Virus record (IMG/VR): IMGVR_UViG_3300025435_000073
Location: 1 to 26,618 of that record
Strand: one strand, 5' to 3'
From: a virus
DNA: 26,618 nucleotides
The notes below the pieces were generated by a model. That model saw nothing but the letters and a program-made list of their open reading frames with translations. It did not search any database and had not been told where the DNA came from. The stretch's first letter is position 1; each line of letters opens with the position of its first letter. Positions 6,510-15,820 of the stretch are shown here, in pieces. Made by a program: the position numbers and the translations under genes.

Positions 6510-8726
6510 ATGGTTAGTATAACTGGTGCTCCCTTAACAAGTGATGGTAGTTCTGGAAATCCACAAGCTATTGATTCTACCGGAAATAATTCTAAGGATT
6601 ATACAGTTTATAAGAATAGTCCAGAGATAGCTGGTATTTTAAATAATCAGCCACAGGGACAGGATAATCCATTAAATGCATACAAAACCTATAATTATCT
6701 ATTCACTTTATCGATATTACCTAAAGGTATGTATAATAACGGTGACTATCCTTCTCCAGGGCAATTACCATTTATCTTAGTCCGAAATCAAGGCGATTGG
6801 GAAAATGCTGATAGAGTAACAACAGAATTTGGTCAATTTGATTATCATATAGATGATCTAGTTTTAAATCTTTATGTTTCTCCTAAAAAAGAAACTGGCA
6901 CATTAGTTAACCAAGGAGCGGTTAATTTTAATGTAACAGAACCATATAGTGTTGGATTGTTTGCAGAAGCACTTGCTAAGGGAGGATATCTTGCAGGATA
7001 TGAACAACCAATGCAGGCAGTTATTTTGCTTGCAATAGAATTTGCAGGATACCGCGATGACGATGTTCCTGTGATCGATCAATCATTAACTAGGTATATG
7101 ACATTAAAAATTAATAATATCGTGATGAATATAAGCTCATCAGGATCAACTTATCAAGTCAGTGCCGATTTTTATAGTAATCTTAATAGTCAAGATACAC
7201 ATTCTCAAACTAAGTTTGATCATCAATTACAAGGAATAACAGTTGAAGATTTCTTAGCTAAAAATTTAAAAGGAAGTTTAAAGTATGCTCTAAATAGGGC
7301 ATATCAGCAACTAAAAACTGATGGAACATTAGCAACAACTGATAATATAGAAATTAAAATTATAGATAATCCTAGTTTACCAGGTGTATCTGAACAAATA
7401 TCAAAATCTAAATTATTTAGAGATAATAATGCTGCTGGCAGTCAGCCGCAACCTGATCTTAATAAAGTTTATGATAAAGCAAATAAAGTTTATAAAGAAA
7501 ATTATAATGTAAAAGAAGATAGAGTTATGACTATTCCTAAAGCAACTCCTATATTATCTGCTATAAAAGAAGTTATTTTATCAAGTTATTATATTACTGA
7601 TCAAATTTCTGGTGGCAACTTTATAACAGATTCAATGGGCATGATAAATTGGTTTATAATTAAAACTAGGAACGAAATAGGCGAATTTAATCCACAGTTA
7701 AATAGGAATAATATGAAGTGGATTTATGAAATTATGCCTTATAAAGTGACCATAGATCAATTTGTACCGCCCGGAACACAACCACCGGGATACGATCAAA
7801 TTAAATATAATATACCAAAAGTATATGATTACATATATACCGGAAAGAATACAGAAATTATAAATTGGAGCATTGTTTATGATAATGTTGCTACAGATCT
7901 TAAACCTGCAGATTTAGGAACTAATACAGGAACTTCTAGCTCTAGCTTGCGAGGCGATGCTGATATTCTGCAAAAGGGAGCTAAATTAGCAAATGCTATT
8001 AGTCTTGGAACAGGTGAATTATCTCCACAGGTAGCTCTTACAGGAGCAAAAGAGCTATTAATTTCGGGTAGTCCTGGTAGTGGATCGAGCACTGCTAATG
8101 TAGTTAACAATAGAATAATGGATCAAATAGTTAATGGAGAAGGACCTAAGGCATATCTTCTAGATATGACTATTAGAGGTGATCCATTTTGGTTAGCAAA
8201 TGACTCTTCCGGAAATAAACAAATATCTCCTGCATCATATCACGAAAATAGCGACGGAACAATTAATGCCTTTAGCGGAAAAATATTTGTTTTAACTAAT
8301 TTTAGGACTCCTATTGATCTTGATCCGGCAACAGGAAAATATAGATTCGCCACCACCCTAGATACAATTAGTGGACTATATGAAATAGACAATTATATAG
8401 CAACGTTTTCAAAAGGAAAATTTACTATTACTTTCGTCAAATCGATGAGGTTAAGGGCACAGCTTACTACCAGTGGACAAGGATCTGGATTTGGAATAGC
8501 ATCGGGTCAAGGCGGTGGCTTCTTATCTGCAGGTGCTACGGATCTATTAAGCACAGCATTGAATATATTTGGTAAAGGTGGTAATGTATTTGGTTCTGGA
8601 TTATCTGTGCCTAATCTAGGGGGCATACTAAGTGGCGTTGCAGGCAATATCGGTTCGGAAATAGGCGGAGCAGTTGAAGATATCACTTCAGCTGTTGGAG
8701 ATATAGGATCTACTTTCGGTGATTAA
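6510..8726 (+). CDS. Large virion structural protein, probably baseplate
   Basis: Encodes 738 aa. I recognise it as a type of protein found in the structural operon of marine T4-like phages, but not by T4 name. Visible segments: LNAYKTYNYLFTLSILPKGM (about residues 56-75), MTLKINNIVMNISSSGSTYQV (about 190-210), YDYIYTGKNTEIINWSIVYD (about 440-460), and an Asn/Ser/Gly-rich linker. The last 85 residues are Gly/Ser/Ala-rich with regular small-residue spacing (GGILSGVAGNIGSEIGG), resembling the N-terminus of the first gene of the operon. Lying between gp53 and the gp5-like spike, it could take the gp27-like hub or a tube-adaptor role; this is inference from position. An AGGAG ribosome binding site lies inside the end of gp53. 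Confidence 0.8.
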   Translation: MVSITGAPLTSDGSSGNPQAIDSTGNNSKDYTVYKNSPEIAGILNNQPQGQDNPLNAYKTYNYLFTLSILPKGMYNNGDYPSPGQLPFILVRNQGDWENADRVTTEFGQFDYHIDDLVLNLYVSPKKETGTLVNQGAVNFNVTEPYSVGLFAEALAKGGYLAGYEQPMQAVILLAIEFAGYRDDDVPVIDQSLTRYMTLKINNIVMNISSSGSTYQVSADFYSNLNSQDTHSQTKFDHQLQGITVEDFLAKNLKGSLKYALNRAYQQLKTDGTLATTDNIEIKIIDNPSLPGVSEQISKSKLFRDNNAAGSQPQPDLNKVYDKANKVYKENYNVKEDRVMTIPKATPILSAIKEVILSSYYITDQISGGNFITDSMGMINWFIIKTRNEIGEFNPQLNRNNMKWIYEIMPYKVTIDQFVPPGTQPPGYDQIKYNIPKVYDYIYTGKNTEIINWSIVYDNVATDLKPADLGTNTGTSSSSLRGDADILQKGAKLANAISLGTGELSPQVALTGAKELLISGSPGSGSSTANVVNNRIMDQIVNGEGPKAYLLDMTIRGDPFWLANDSSGNKQISPASYHENSDGTINAFSGKIFVLTNFRTPIDLDPATGKYRFATTLDTISGLYEIDNYIATFSKGKFTITFVKSMRLRAQLTTSGQGSGFGIASGQGGGFLSAGATDLLSTALNIFGKGGNVFGSGLSVPNLGGILSGVAGNIGSEIGGAVEDITSAVGDIGSTFGD

Positions 8727-8744
8727 TTAAAGGTGATATAAAAA

Positions 8745-11700
8745 ATGGCAAGAACATCTGAACACGATCTCTCTTCATTAAGGATAGACCCGGGTCCGCA
8801 TATTGGTAAGATCGTTAGCAATGTTGATCCCCATAGGCAAGGTGCGGTACAGGTAGAATTATTAGGAAATATTGGTAATCAAAGAGGCGCAGATCAACAG
8901 GTATTTACTGTTAGATATGCTAGCCCTAGTTTTGGTTCTACGGATGTAGAACATGATGCAACGAATGCTGATGATCATCACTCATCGCAACAGAGTCACG
9001 GATTTTGGTCACCTCCTCCTAATACAGGATCTATGGTATTATGTGTTTTTGTTGGAGGAGATCCGGGACAAGGATATTACTTTAGCAGCATACAAGATCA
9101 ACATATGAATCAAAGTGTACCAGGAATAGCTTCAACTAAAAATACAAAGAAGCAATACAAATCTTATAATCCTGATACCGGAGATTGGTCTAAAACGACA
9201 GATACTAGTAGCCTCACTGATCAGGGTTCACAGCTTCCAGTAAGTGAGATAAATCGTCCGGCAGCCAAAGGTGTACAACCTGACACAAATAAAATGGAAA
9301 AACCTGTAAATAGTGCTAGGGTTAGCCAATTAGCAGAACAAGGACTTATAGATGATCCCTATAGAGGCACTCATACTAGCAGTGCTAGGAGAGAAAGTCC
9401 AAGCAATGTACACGGTTGGAGTACTCCCGGACCGTTAGACAAGACGCCAGGAGCTCCTACAAGATCAGTAGGACCTAGAGACACACAAGTAACTAAACAT
9501 ACATCTCGCCGCCCAGGGCATTCATTTATCATGGATGATGGCGATGAATCAAATCTCAGAAAGAGCAAAGCCGGCGAAGGACCTGCAGAATATGTTAATC
9601 TACAAAACGGCGAAACTGGCGGCGATGTATCGGTACCAAAAGATCAACAGATAAGGATAACCGCCGCTAATGGTGCACAATTTATAATGCACTGTGCAGA
9701 AGATTTCATACACATACATAATTCTAAAGGTACTGCCTGGATCGAAATGACCAGCAATGGCAAGATAGATATCTATACAGCAGATTGTGTTAGTGTACAT
9801 ACTGAAGCAGATTATAATATCACATCTGATAGAGACGTAAACATACACGCAGGCCGTGCTATCAATCTCTATGCAGATCATGATATCAATGCACATTCTA
9901 AATCAGAGATGCATATCAAAAGTGATTCTAATATAGCTATGAGTGCTAGTACTCACATCGCAGTAAATGCCGAAGGTGGTGATATCACCCTAATGTCAGA
10001 TGGTACAGCTAATATGACATCAGGTGATATAAGATTAGATTCTAGGAATATAGATGTTATGGCGCATGGTCATATACATTTAACTAGCAGCGGTAATACT
10101 GAGATTAGGGCAGAAAGCATCGCAGCAAGTGCTAGTATTGATATAGATATTTTAGCAGCCGGTACTATAAATCAAACATCTGCTACACAGCAGCTCAAGA
10201 CTTATTCGGCTTTCATATTGAAATCCGATGGCACGATAGATCAAAGATCAGATGGGCCTTTCAGTACTTCAGGAAGCGACATGGCTATGACATCAGATGG
10301 ACCACTTGCTGTTACTGGCGGGGGTACTATAAACATACAAGGCGGACCAAATGTCTTGCTCAACAGTGGTCCGGGCAGGAAAAAAGGTTCGACTACAGTA
10401 GCTACTGATCCATATAATGCCAGTTTAGATGCTGCTGCTACTTCTCCTATATCTGCTGGAGCAGCTAGGCAGGCAAATGAAGCTATGGGACGTAAACCAC
10501 ACCCAGCTAAGATCACAGCCGATCCAATCACCCACGCGATACACACTAATTATGGTAGGGCTATCACTAGCAGAGTACCATTGGATCACGGATCTTTCAA
10601 AGGATTTGAAAATTTTAATCCTCCGGGACATACACAGGATCTAACAGATAGACACAACTCTGATCAGCCGTATGCTAAAGGAGAAGAACGTCGACAGATA
10701 TCTAACAATGATGATCTAGAAAATATACCAAACGGAACACGCAAGCCCAGCCCGAATGTTTCGGGTGCAAGACGAAATCCCTATCCACATCACCCGTCTC
10801 CCAAAGGCGATCCTAGCAGCAATGTTGTTAGTCAAGAAAGCCAAATCAGTGATAGGAACACACCTAGTGATTGGGTACAAGATCAGGAATTTATGGGAGA
10901 TGTAGCAAAACTATCAGGTAAGCTAGGTATAACTGTAGCTGAACTGCTGTCTATATTTGCTGCAGAAACAGGAACTGCTAGCCTAGATCCATCAAAATCA
11001 AACGGTGATGGCTGCGTTGGTTTGGTACAGATCTGTAAGCAAACTAATCCGAAAACAGGAAAAACCAACTTTGATGAGCTCGCTGCACGTAGTCCAAAAG
11101 AAGCTGCAGAAGATCTAATATCTCCTGAAGGTATGAGGAAGTTGACTAGACATAGGCAGATGTTTTGGATAGAAAAGTATTTTGATCTTATATTACCCGG
11201 CGGTGCTGGTATCTTTCCAAAAGAAGATAGAGCTGTTTACATATGGTTAGCATTGGCTGCGGGAACAGATTCTAGCAAGCTCATTACTAAAAAAACTATC
11301 TATCCTTTCGCAGATACGAGATGCAAGCAGAACAAAGGTTGGCAAGATCCCACGCAGAATAATGACTGCACGGTCAAAAAAGCAGGTACATGGTTGCGTT
11401 GGTATGAGAAACAGTTTATAGCTCCTAAACTAGGAGCCAAAAGCTACAGCCCAGATCTATCATCTGGTCCGGGATCAACTATACAGCCAGGACCGGCAGC
11501 AAGCGCTCCGCCTCCAGGAAATTCATCAAGCAACTGGCCGGCCAGCACACAGAACGCACAGATGCCATCAGATCCACCAGGCGTACCAAATAGCACACGT
11601 TGGGCTTGGTATAATGGCAAATACATTGCCGTCGATGCTACAGGAACTCCAGTTGATTCTTCAGGAAATCAGGTCAGCCCAGATGCAGCATATTCAAAAC

Positions 11701-11807
11701 CACAAGTACTAGATAAACCTTCCGCTCCACCGGAATCGACCGGGGGATTGCCTGCTACACAGATGGCAGGAGGAAATCCTGATGGATCAGAGATTTTAAC
11801 AGCATAA
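8745..11807 (+). CDS. 5: gp5-like baseplate hub spike with C-terminal lytic domain
   Basis: A 1020-aa cell-puncturing spike. Residues about 14-115 form an OB-fold (HIGKIVSNVDPHRQGAVQVE, WSPPPNTGSMVLCVFVGGD). Residues about 290-547 are a repetitive beta-helix needle of VgrG/gp5 type, with short alternating repeats such as IDIYTADCVSVHTEADYNIT and DVNIHAGRAINLYADHDINA. A Pro/Asn-rich linker leads to a lytic domain at about 715-910: LLSIFAAETGT with a candidate catalytic Glu (E741), then GDGCVGLVQI, resembling goose-lysozyme/SLT transglycosylases. The tail (about 910-1020) is Pro/Ser-rich with WAWYNGKYIAVD. T4 gp5 (575 aa) places its lysozyme between OB-fold and helix; here the order differs and the fold appears different. 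The start has AAAGGTGA upstream. Confidence 0.88.
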   Translation: MARTSEHDLSSLRIDPGPHIGKIVSNVDPHRQGAVQVELLGNIGNQRGADQQVFTVRYASPSFGSTDVEHDATNADDHHSSQQSHGFWSPPPNTGSMVLCVFVGGDPGQGYYFSSIQDQHMNQSVPGIASTKNTKKQYKSYNPDTGDWSKTTDTSSLTDQGSQLPVSEINRPAAKGVQPDTNKMEKPVNSARVSQLAEQGLIDDPYRGTHTSSARRESPSNVHGWSTPGPLDKTPGAPTRSVGPRDTQVTKHTSRRPGHSFIMDDGDESNLRKSKAGEGPAEYVNLQNGETGGDVSVPKDQQIRITAANGAQFIMHCAEDFIHIHNSKGTAWIEMTSNGKIDIYTADCVSVHTEADYNITSDRDVNIHAGRAINLYADHDINAHSKSEMHIKSDSNIAMSASTHIAVNAEGGDITLMSDGTANMTSGDIRLDSRNIDVMAHGHIHLTSSGNTEIRAESIAASASIDIDILAAGTINQTSATQQLKTYSAFILKSDGTIDQRSDGPFSTSGSDMAMTSDGPLAVTGGGTINIQGGPNVLLNSGPGRKKGSTTVATDPYNASLDAAATSPISAGAARQANEAMGRKPHPAKITADPITHAIHTNYGRAITSRVPLDHGSFKGFENFNPPGHTQDLTDRHNSDQPYAKGEERRQISNNDDLENIPNGTRKPSPNVSGARRNPYPHHPSPKGDPSSNVVSQESQISDRNTPSDWVQDQEFMGDVAKLSGKLGITVAELLSIFAAETGTASLDPSKSNGDGCVGLVQICKQTNPKTGKTNFDELAARSPKEAAEDLISPEGMRKLTRHRQMFWIEKYFDLILPGGAGIFPKEDRAVYIWLALAAGTDSSKLITKKTIYPFADTRCKQNKGWQDPTQNNDCTVKKAGTWLRWYEKQFIAPKLGAKSYSPDLSSGPGSTIQPGPAASAPPPGNSSSNWPASTQNAQMPSDPPGVPNSTRWAWYNGKYIAVDATGTPVDSSGNQVSPDAAYSKPQVLDKPSAPPESTGGLPATQMAGGNPDGSEILTA

Positions 11808-11827
11808 GTAGTATAAAGGGGTAGGCG

Positions 11828-12268
11828 ATGGCGGTACAAGGTTATAACAATCTAGTTGTAGGAAATGCAAATGCAGATCCTTATTACAAAAATTATCAAC
11901 CTAAGTCCTATAAAGGATTTAGTACTGTTAGCCCTATAGCCAAAAATGGTTCGTTGTATGATCTAGAATTGATCAAACAGGATCTAATTAACGCCTTCCA
12001 TATAAAGAAAGGTGAAAAATTAGAGAATCCTACCTACGGAACTATTATATGGGATATGTTATTTGAACCCTTAACTGATCAATTGAAAAAGATAATAACC
12101 AACGATGTTAACAGTATCATTAACAGCGATCCTAGGGTTAAAGTAGTAAAAAGTGTTATTACACAAGTAGATAAAGGTATACAATTAGAATTTACACTAG
12201 TGTACGTTCCCTATAATATCCAACAGAGTATGCAATTTACGTTCGATCAAAAAAACGGTTTGATTTAA
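11828..12268 (+). CDS. 25: Baseplate wedge protein gp25
   Basis: A 146-aa protein of the gp25/TssE-like wedge family that sits near the tail tube and helps start sheath assembly. It shows the family core: YDLELIKQDLINAFHIKKGE, NPTYGTIIWDMLFEPL, IINSDPRVKVVKS (the DPR/EPR-type motif) and IQLEFTLVYVPYN. T4 gp25 is 132 aa. An AGGGG ribosome binding site lies just upstream. It is placed between the hub spike and gp6, matching its structural partners, since gp25 contacts the gp6 core bundle in T4. Despite the older name, nothing here suggests lysozyme activity. Confidence 0.9.
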   Translation: MAVQGYNNLVVGNANADPYYKNYQPKSYKGFSTVSPIAKNGSLYDLELIKQDLINAFHIKKGEKLENPTYGTIIWDMLFEPLTDQLKKIITNDVNSIINSDPRVKVVKSVITQVDKGIQLEFTLVYVPYNIQQSMQFTFDQKNGLI

Positions 12269-12291
12269 TTAAAGTAGCAGATAATAGTTAA

Positions 12292-12299
12292 AATAAATA
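12292..12299 (+). promoter_or_regulatory. Candidate T4-type late promoter box upstream of gp6
   Basis: TTAAAATAAATAAACA contains AATAAATA in the 53-base gap between gp25 and gp6, 22 bases before the gp6 ATG. This is the only sizeable gap in the structural operon, and it holds the same octamer as the operon head. It would give gp6 and the giant protein an internal late start, sensible because their messenger is over 14 kb long. Confidence 0.55.
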
Positions 12300-12321
12300 A
12301 ACAATATGGGATCCGTACTCT

Positions 12322-15300
12322 ATGTCAGTAACTAACCGCCAGAATACACTATTTGCAGCTGAAGATTGGTCTAAGATCTATCAGACATTTACCAACGCCG
12401 ATTTTACCAGCTATGATTTTGAAAATATACGTAGGGTGATGATAACCTATCTTAGGGAGAATTTTCCTGAGAGTTTTAATGACTATATCGAGTCTAGCGA
12501 ATATCTAGCACTGATAGATCTCATAGCATTTTTTGGACAGAGTCTCGCTTATCGCTTGGATTTCAATGCGAGAGAAAACTTTTTAGAACTAGCAGAGCGC
12601 CGTGAAAGCATACTGAGATTGGCTAATATGATTAGCTACAATACCAGCAGGACTGTTTCTGCTAGCGGATTTTTAAAAATACAGAGTCTAACCACAACAG
12701 AAAATATAATCGATTCTAATGGCATAGGATTAGGAAATGTGCAGGTATCTTGGAATGATGGGTCTAACATTAATTGGTTTGATCAATTCACTAAGATAAT
12801 GAATTCTGCGTTTATAGATAACGTAGCATTTGGTAATCCATTATCTAGTGCTACTATAGACGGATTATATACTGAACAATATAAGATAAACAGCTATATC
12901 ACCGATGTTCCCGTATTTCCTTTTAGCGCAACAGTTAACGGAAACGGTTACAATTTTGAAGCGGTAAGCACTGTGATAGCTTATGATCCTAACTCTCAAA
13001 CCAATGTAGTGAGAGAAGATGTTCCGCAAAGAGGAAACCAGCTTTCTCTGATCTACACAGATGACGGACAGGGTTATGGTAGTGTTAATACTGGATTTTA
13101 TCTTCACTTTAAGCAGGGAACATTAGCACAGAATTCTTTCACTATAAACAATCCTGTTAGCAATCAGATAATCAATGTAGCAGCAACTAACATTAATAAC
13201 ACCGACGTTTGGTTGTATCAATTAGACAAGAATAATTTAGAATCTAAAGCTAATATATGGACACAAGTTCCTACGATTAACGGAAACAATGTGATCTACA
13301 ACAGCATTGATAAGACTGTAAAAAATATCTATTTTGTGCAGACCACTGCTAATGATAGCATTAGTTTAAATTTTGCTGACGGTGTTTTTGGTAATTTGCC
13401 AAAGGGCACTTTTAGGATCTATTACAGGACCAGCAATGGATTAACTTACACTATCCATCCTGCAGATCTATCTACAGTTATAGTAAATGTACCCTATGTT
13501 TCCAAATCAAACACACTAGAAACTCTCAAATTAATATTGGCTTTAGAAACATCCGTAACTAATGCTGCATCCACAGAAACAAATACACAGATAAAACAAA
13601 ATGCTCCATCTGTTTATTATACACAAAACAGGATGATAACAGGAGAAGATTATAATCTAGCTCCATTAAATGTTAGCCAAAATATCGCTAAAATTAAATC
13701 AATCAACCGTACTTCTAGCGGAATAAGCAGGAATTTCGATCTCATTGATTCTAGCGGAACATACAGCAGCACTAGTATTTTCTGTACTGACGGTATCATC
13801 TATCGACAGGACATACTCAATTCTTTTAAATTTACATTCAACAGCACTACTGATATCCAAGAAACTATACTTAATCGCATACAGCCCTTAACATCTCAGA
13901 TTTCTATGAGAGATTTTTATTATTCAAAATATAATAAGATAATTCTAAGTGATATAAATGCGATTTTTTATCAGATCACATCAGGTTATAATCAAAGCAA
14001 TGGTTATATAGGAAACAGTAATGATAAATCGCCGCTGGCTGTTATCTATACCGGCACCGCGCTAAAATATGTACAGCCCGGCGCTTTGATAAAATTTATC
14101 CCACCAGCTGGTAGTTATTTTACTACTAATGGAACACTGACTACTACTCCAGGTCCTAATACTACAGATAGGATATGGGCCAATGTTGTTTCTGTATCAG
14201 GTAATGGCACAGGCGTAAACAATAGCGGCAGGGTAAATTCTAGTGCTAATAGTTTAGGTACTATAACACTTGGACAAACAGTTCCAAATGGCGCTATATT
14301 GAATCAAATAATACCTGTGTTCTTAAATTATCTAACTGCTGATACACAGAGTGTAATGAACAATTTGATTTTTAATTATAGATTTTTTGGTTTAAGATAT
14401 GATGTTATCACAGCATCTTGGCAGATAATACAGGATAGGAATTTGAATTTACTATCTCCTTGGAGCACTGGATATGCAGGAGATAATACGGGTCAAAAAC
14501 TAGACAGCAGTTGGTTGATTTCTTTTGAAACAGATGGTTCTAATTATACAGTATCTTATAGGGGATTAAATTATTTCTTTGAATCTGTGTTAGAAAATCG
14601 TTTCTATTTTGATAACACAAGGAAGATATACGATACCGTGTCTGGATCTATACAGAAAGACAAGATATCAGTATTAAAAATCAATACTAAACCTGATTCT
14701 AATTCACCACTTTCTACTGATTATCCTTGGCAGATCGTGGGAAATGTTACGCAAAATAATGGATATTCCAGCACTAAGGTAGTGCAGGTATCATTTTTTG
14801 ATTCTAATGATGATGGTATACCAAATAATCCTGATGCTTTTGATATCATCGTTAATCCTCCAGTCTTAACTAACGATTCATTAACTAATAATAATTTTGT
14901 ATTTTTTGAAAAATATATAACTGACAATTACACAGAAGATTTTAGATATGTCAGTAATGACAATAATATGTTTTTAATTTTTGCTTCTCAGAATCATATT
15001 TCTAATCTAGGACAATATACTGACGGACAGCTGTTTTATTTTTATTCGTCTGATATAATTAAAAAATATGATGCTGCTAGCAGCAGATTAGTAGTCACGC
15101 AGAGCTATTTTGCTGCTGCTGGTAGGACTGGATTGTATTTCCATTATCTACATAATGCCGATTCTACGACAAGGATTGATCCTAGTTCAACTAATATAAT
15201 TGATGTATTCTTATTAACAAAAGATTATGATGTACAATATAGAAATTGGCTGATAGGCAACACAGATATACAACCACTTCCTCCGACCAGTACTAGTCTA

Positions 15301-15801
15301 CTAACTACTTACGGAGCATCTTTGAATGCTATAAAAAGTATCAGCGATGAAGTTATATACCATCCTGTTAGCTACAAAGTATTGTTTGGAAATAAAGCAG
15401 ATATTAGATTACAGGCACAGTTCTTGGTGATAAAAAACACTGAACAGGTGATAACAGATAACAATGCTAAAGCCAAGATAATACAGACTATCAACCAATT
15501 TTTTGCGCTAGGTAATTTTAATTTTGGAGATACTTTTTATTTTACGGAATTAAGCGCATATGTAATGAATCAGCTAACCCCTTACATAACTTCGTTTGTA
15601 ATAGTTCCATTAGCCAGCAATCAATCCTACGGTAGTTTGCAGGAACTTACATCAGATCCAAACGAAATATTTGTTAGCGGAGCCACTGTTGACAACATTA
15701 CTATAGTAGATTCTATAACAGCAACTAATCTTAAATCCACGGGATATGTATTAACTACATCTACCTTTGATGTAAATTCAACGAACCTAAAAAGCGGATA
15801 A
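12322..15801 (+). CDS. 6: Baseplate wedge protein gp6-like, enlarged
   Basis: A 1159-aa wedge protein of the gp6/baseplate J type; the gp6 dimer forms the inner baseplate ring in T4. The N-terminus has typical gp6 features: FENIRRVMITYLRENFPESF, then LIDLIAFFGQSLAYRLDFNA and ARENFLELAERRESI (about residues 35-105). The C-terminus (VIYHPVSYKVLFGNKADIRL, then FFALGNFNFGDTFYFTELS) is also gp6-like. T4 gp6 is 660 aa; the extra ~500 residues lie mostly between about 430 and 960 as beta-rich, Asn/Ser-rich sequence. Within it DSNDDGIPNNPD (about residue 826) has the D-x-N-x-DG spacing of a calcium-binding loop. The ribosome binding site is weak. A late-type promoter box precedes it. Confidence 0.88.
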   Translation: MSVTNRQNTLFAAEDWSKIYQTFTNADFTSYDFENIRRVMITYLRENFPESFNDYIESSEYLALIDLIAFFGQSLAYRLDFNARENFLELAERRESILRLANMISYNTSRTVSASGFLKIQSLTTTENIIDSNGIGLGNVQVSWNDGSNINWFDQFTKIMNSAFIDNVAFGNPLSSATIDGLYTEQYKINSYITDVPVFPFSATVNGNGYNFEAVSTVIAYDPNSQTNVVREDVPQRGNQLSLIYTDDGQGYGSVNTGFYLHFKQGTLAQNSFTINNPVSNQIINVAATNINNTDVWLYQLDKNNLESKANIWTQVPTINGNNVIYNSIDKTVKNIYFVQTTANDSISLNFADGVFGNLPKGTFRIYYRTSNGLTYTIHPADLSTVIVNVPYVSKSNTLETLKLILALETSVTNAASTETNTQIKQNAPSVYYTQNRMITGEDYNLAPLNVSQNIAKIKSINRTSSGISRNFDLIDSSGTYSSTSIFCTDGIIYRQDILNSFKFTFNSTTDIQETILNRIQPLTSQISMRDFYYSKYNKIILSDINAIFYQITSGYNQSNGYIGNSNDKSPLAVIYTGTALKYVQPGALIKFIPPAGSYFTTNGTLTTTPGPNTTDRIWANVVSVSGNGTGVNNSGRVNSSANSLGTITLGQTVPNGAILNQIIPVFLNYLTADTQSVMNNLIFNYRFFGLRYDVITASWQIIQDRNLNLLSPWSTGYAGDNTGQKLDSSWLISFETDGSNYTVSYRGLNYFFESVLENRFYFDNTRKIYDTVSGSIQKDKISVLKINTKPDSNSPLSTDYPWQIVGNVTQNNGYSSTKVVQVSFFDSNDDGIPNNPDAFDIIVNPPVLTNDSLTNNNFVFFEKYITDNYTEDFRYVSNDNNMFLIFASQNHISNLGQYTDGQLFYFYSSDIIKKYDAASSRLVVTQSYFAAAGRTGLYFHYLHNADSTTRIDPSSTNIIDVFLLTKDYDVQYRNWLIGNTDIQPLPPTSTSLLTTYGASLNAIKSISDEVIYHPVSYKVLFGNKADIRLQAQFLVIKNTEQVITDNNAKAKIIQTINQFFALGNFNFGDTFYFTELSAYVMNQLTPYITSFVIVPLASNQSYGSLQELTSDPNEIFVSGATVDNITIVDSITATNLKSTGYVLTTSTFDVNSTNLKSG

Positions 15802-15820
15802 TCTGGAGTATTAATATATA

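Noticed and set aside
8729-8744. TATAAAA-like sequence before the gp5-like gene as a late promoter
   Set aside because: It overlaps the ribosome binding site and touches the start codon, leaving no leader; the same applies to the TATAAAG before gp25.
9600-9896. Minus-strand ORF of 98 codons inside the gp5-like needle region
   Set aside because: It is a shadow of the repetitive beta-helix coding sequence; its translation is biased and has no ribosome binding site or neighbour logic.
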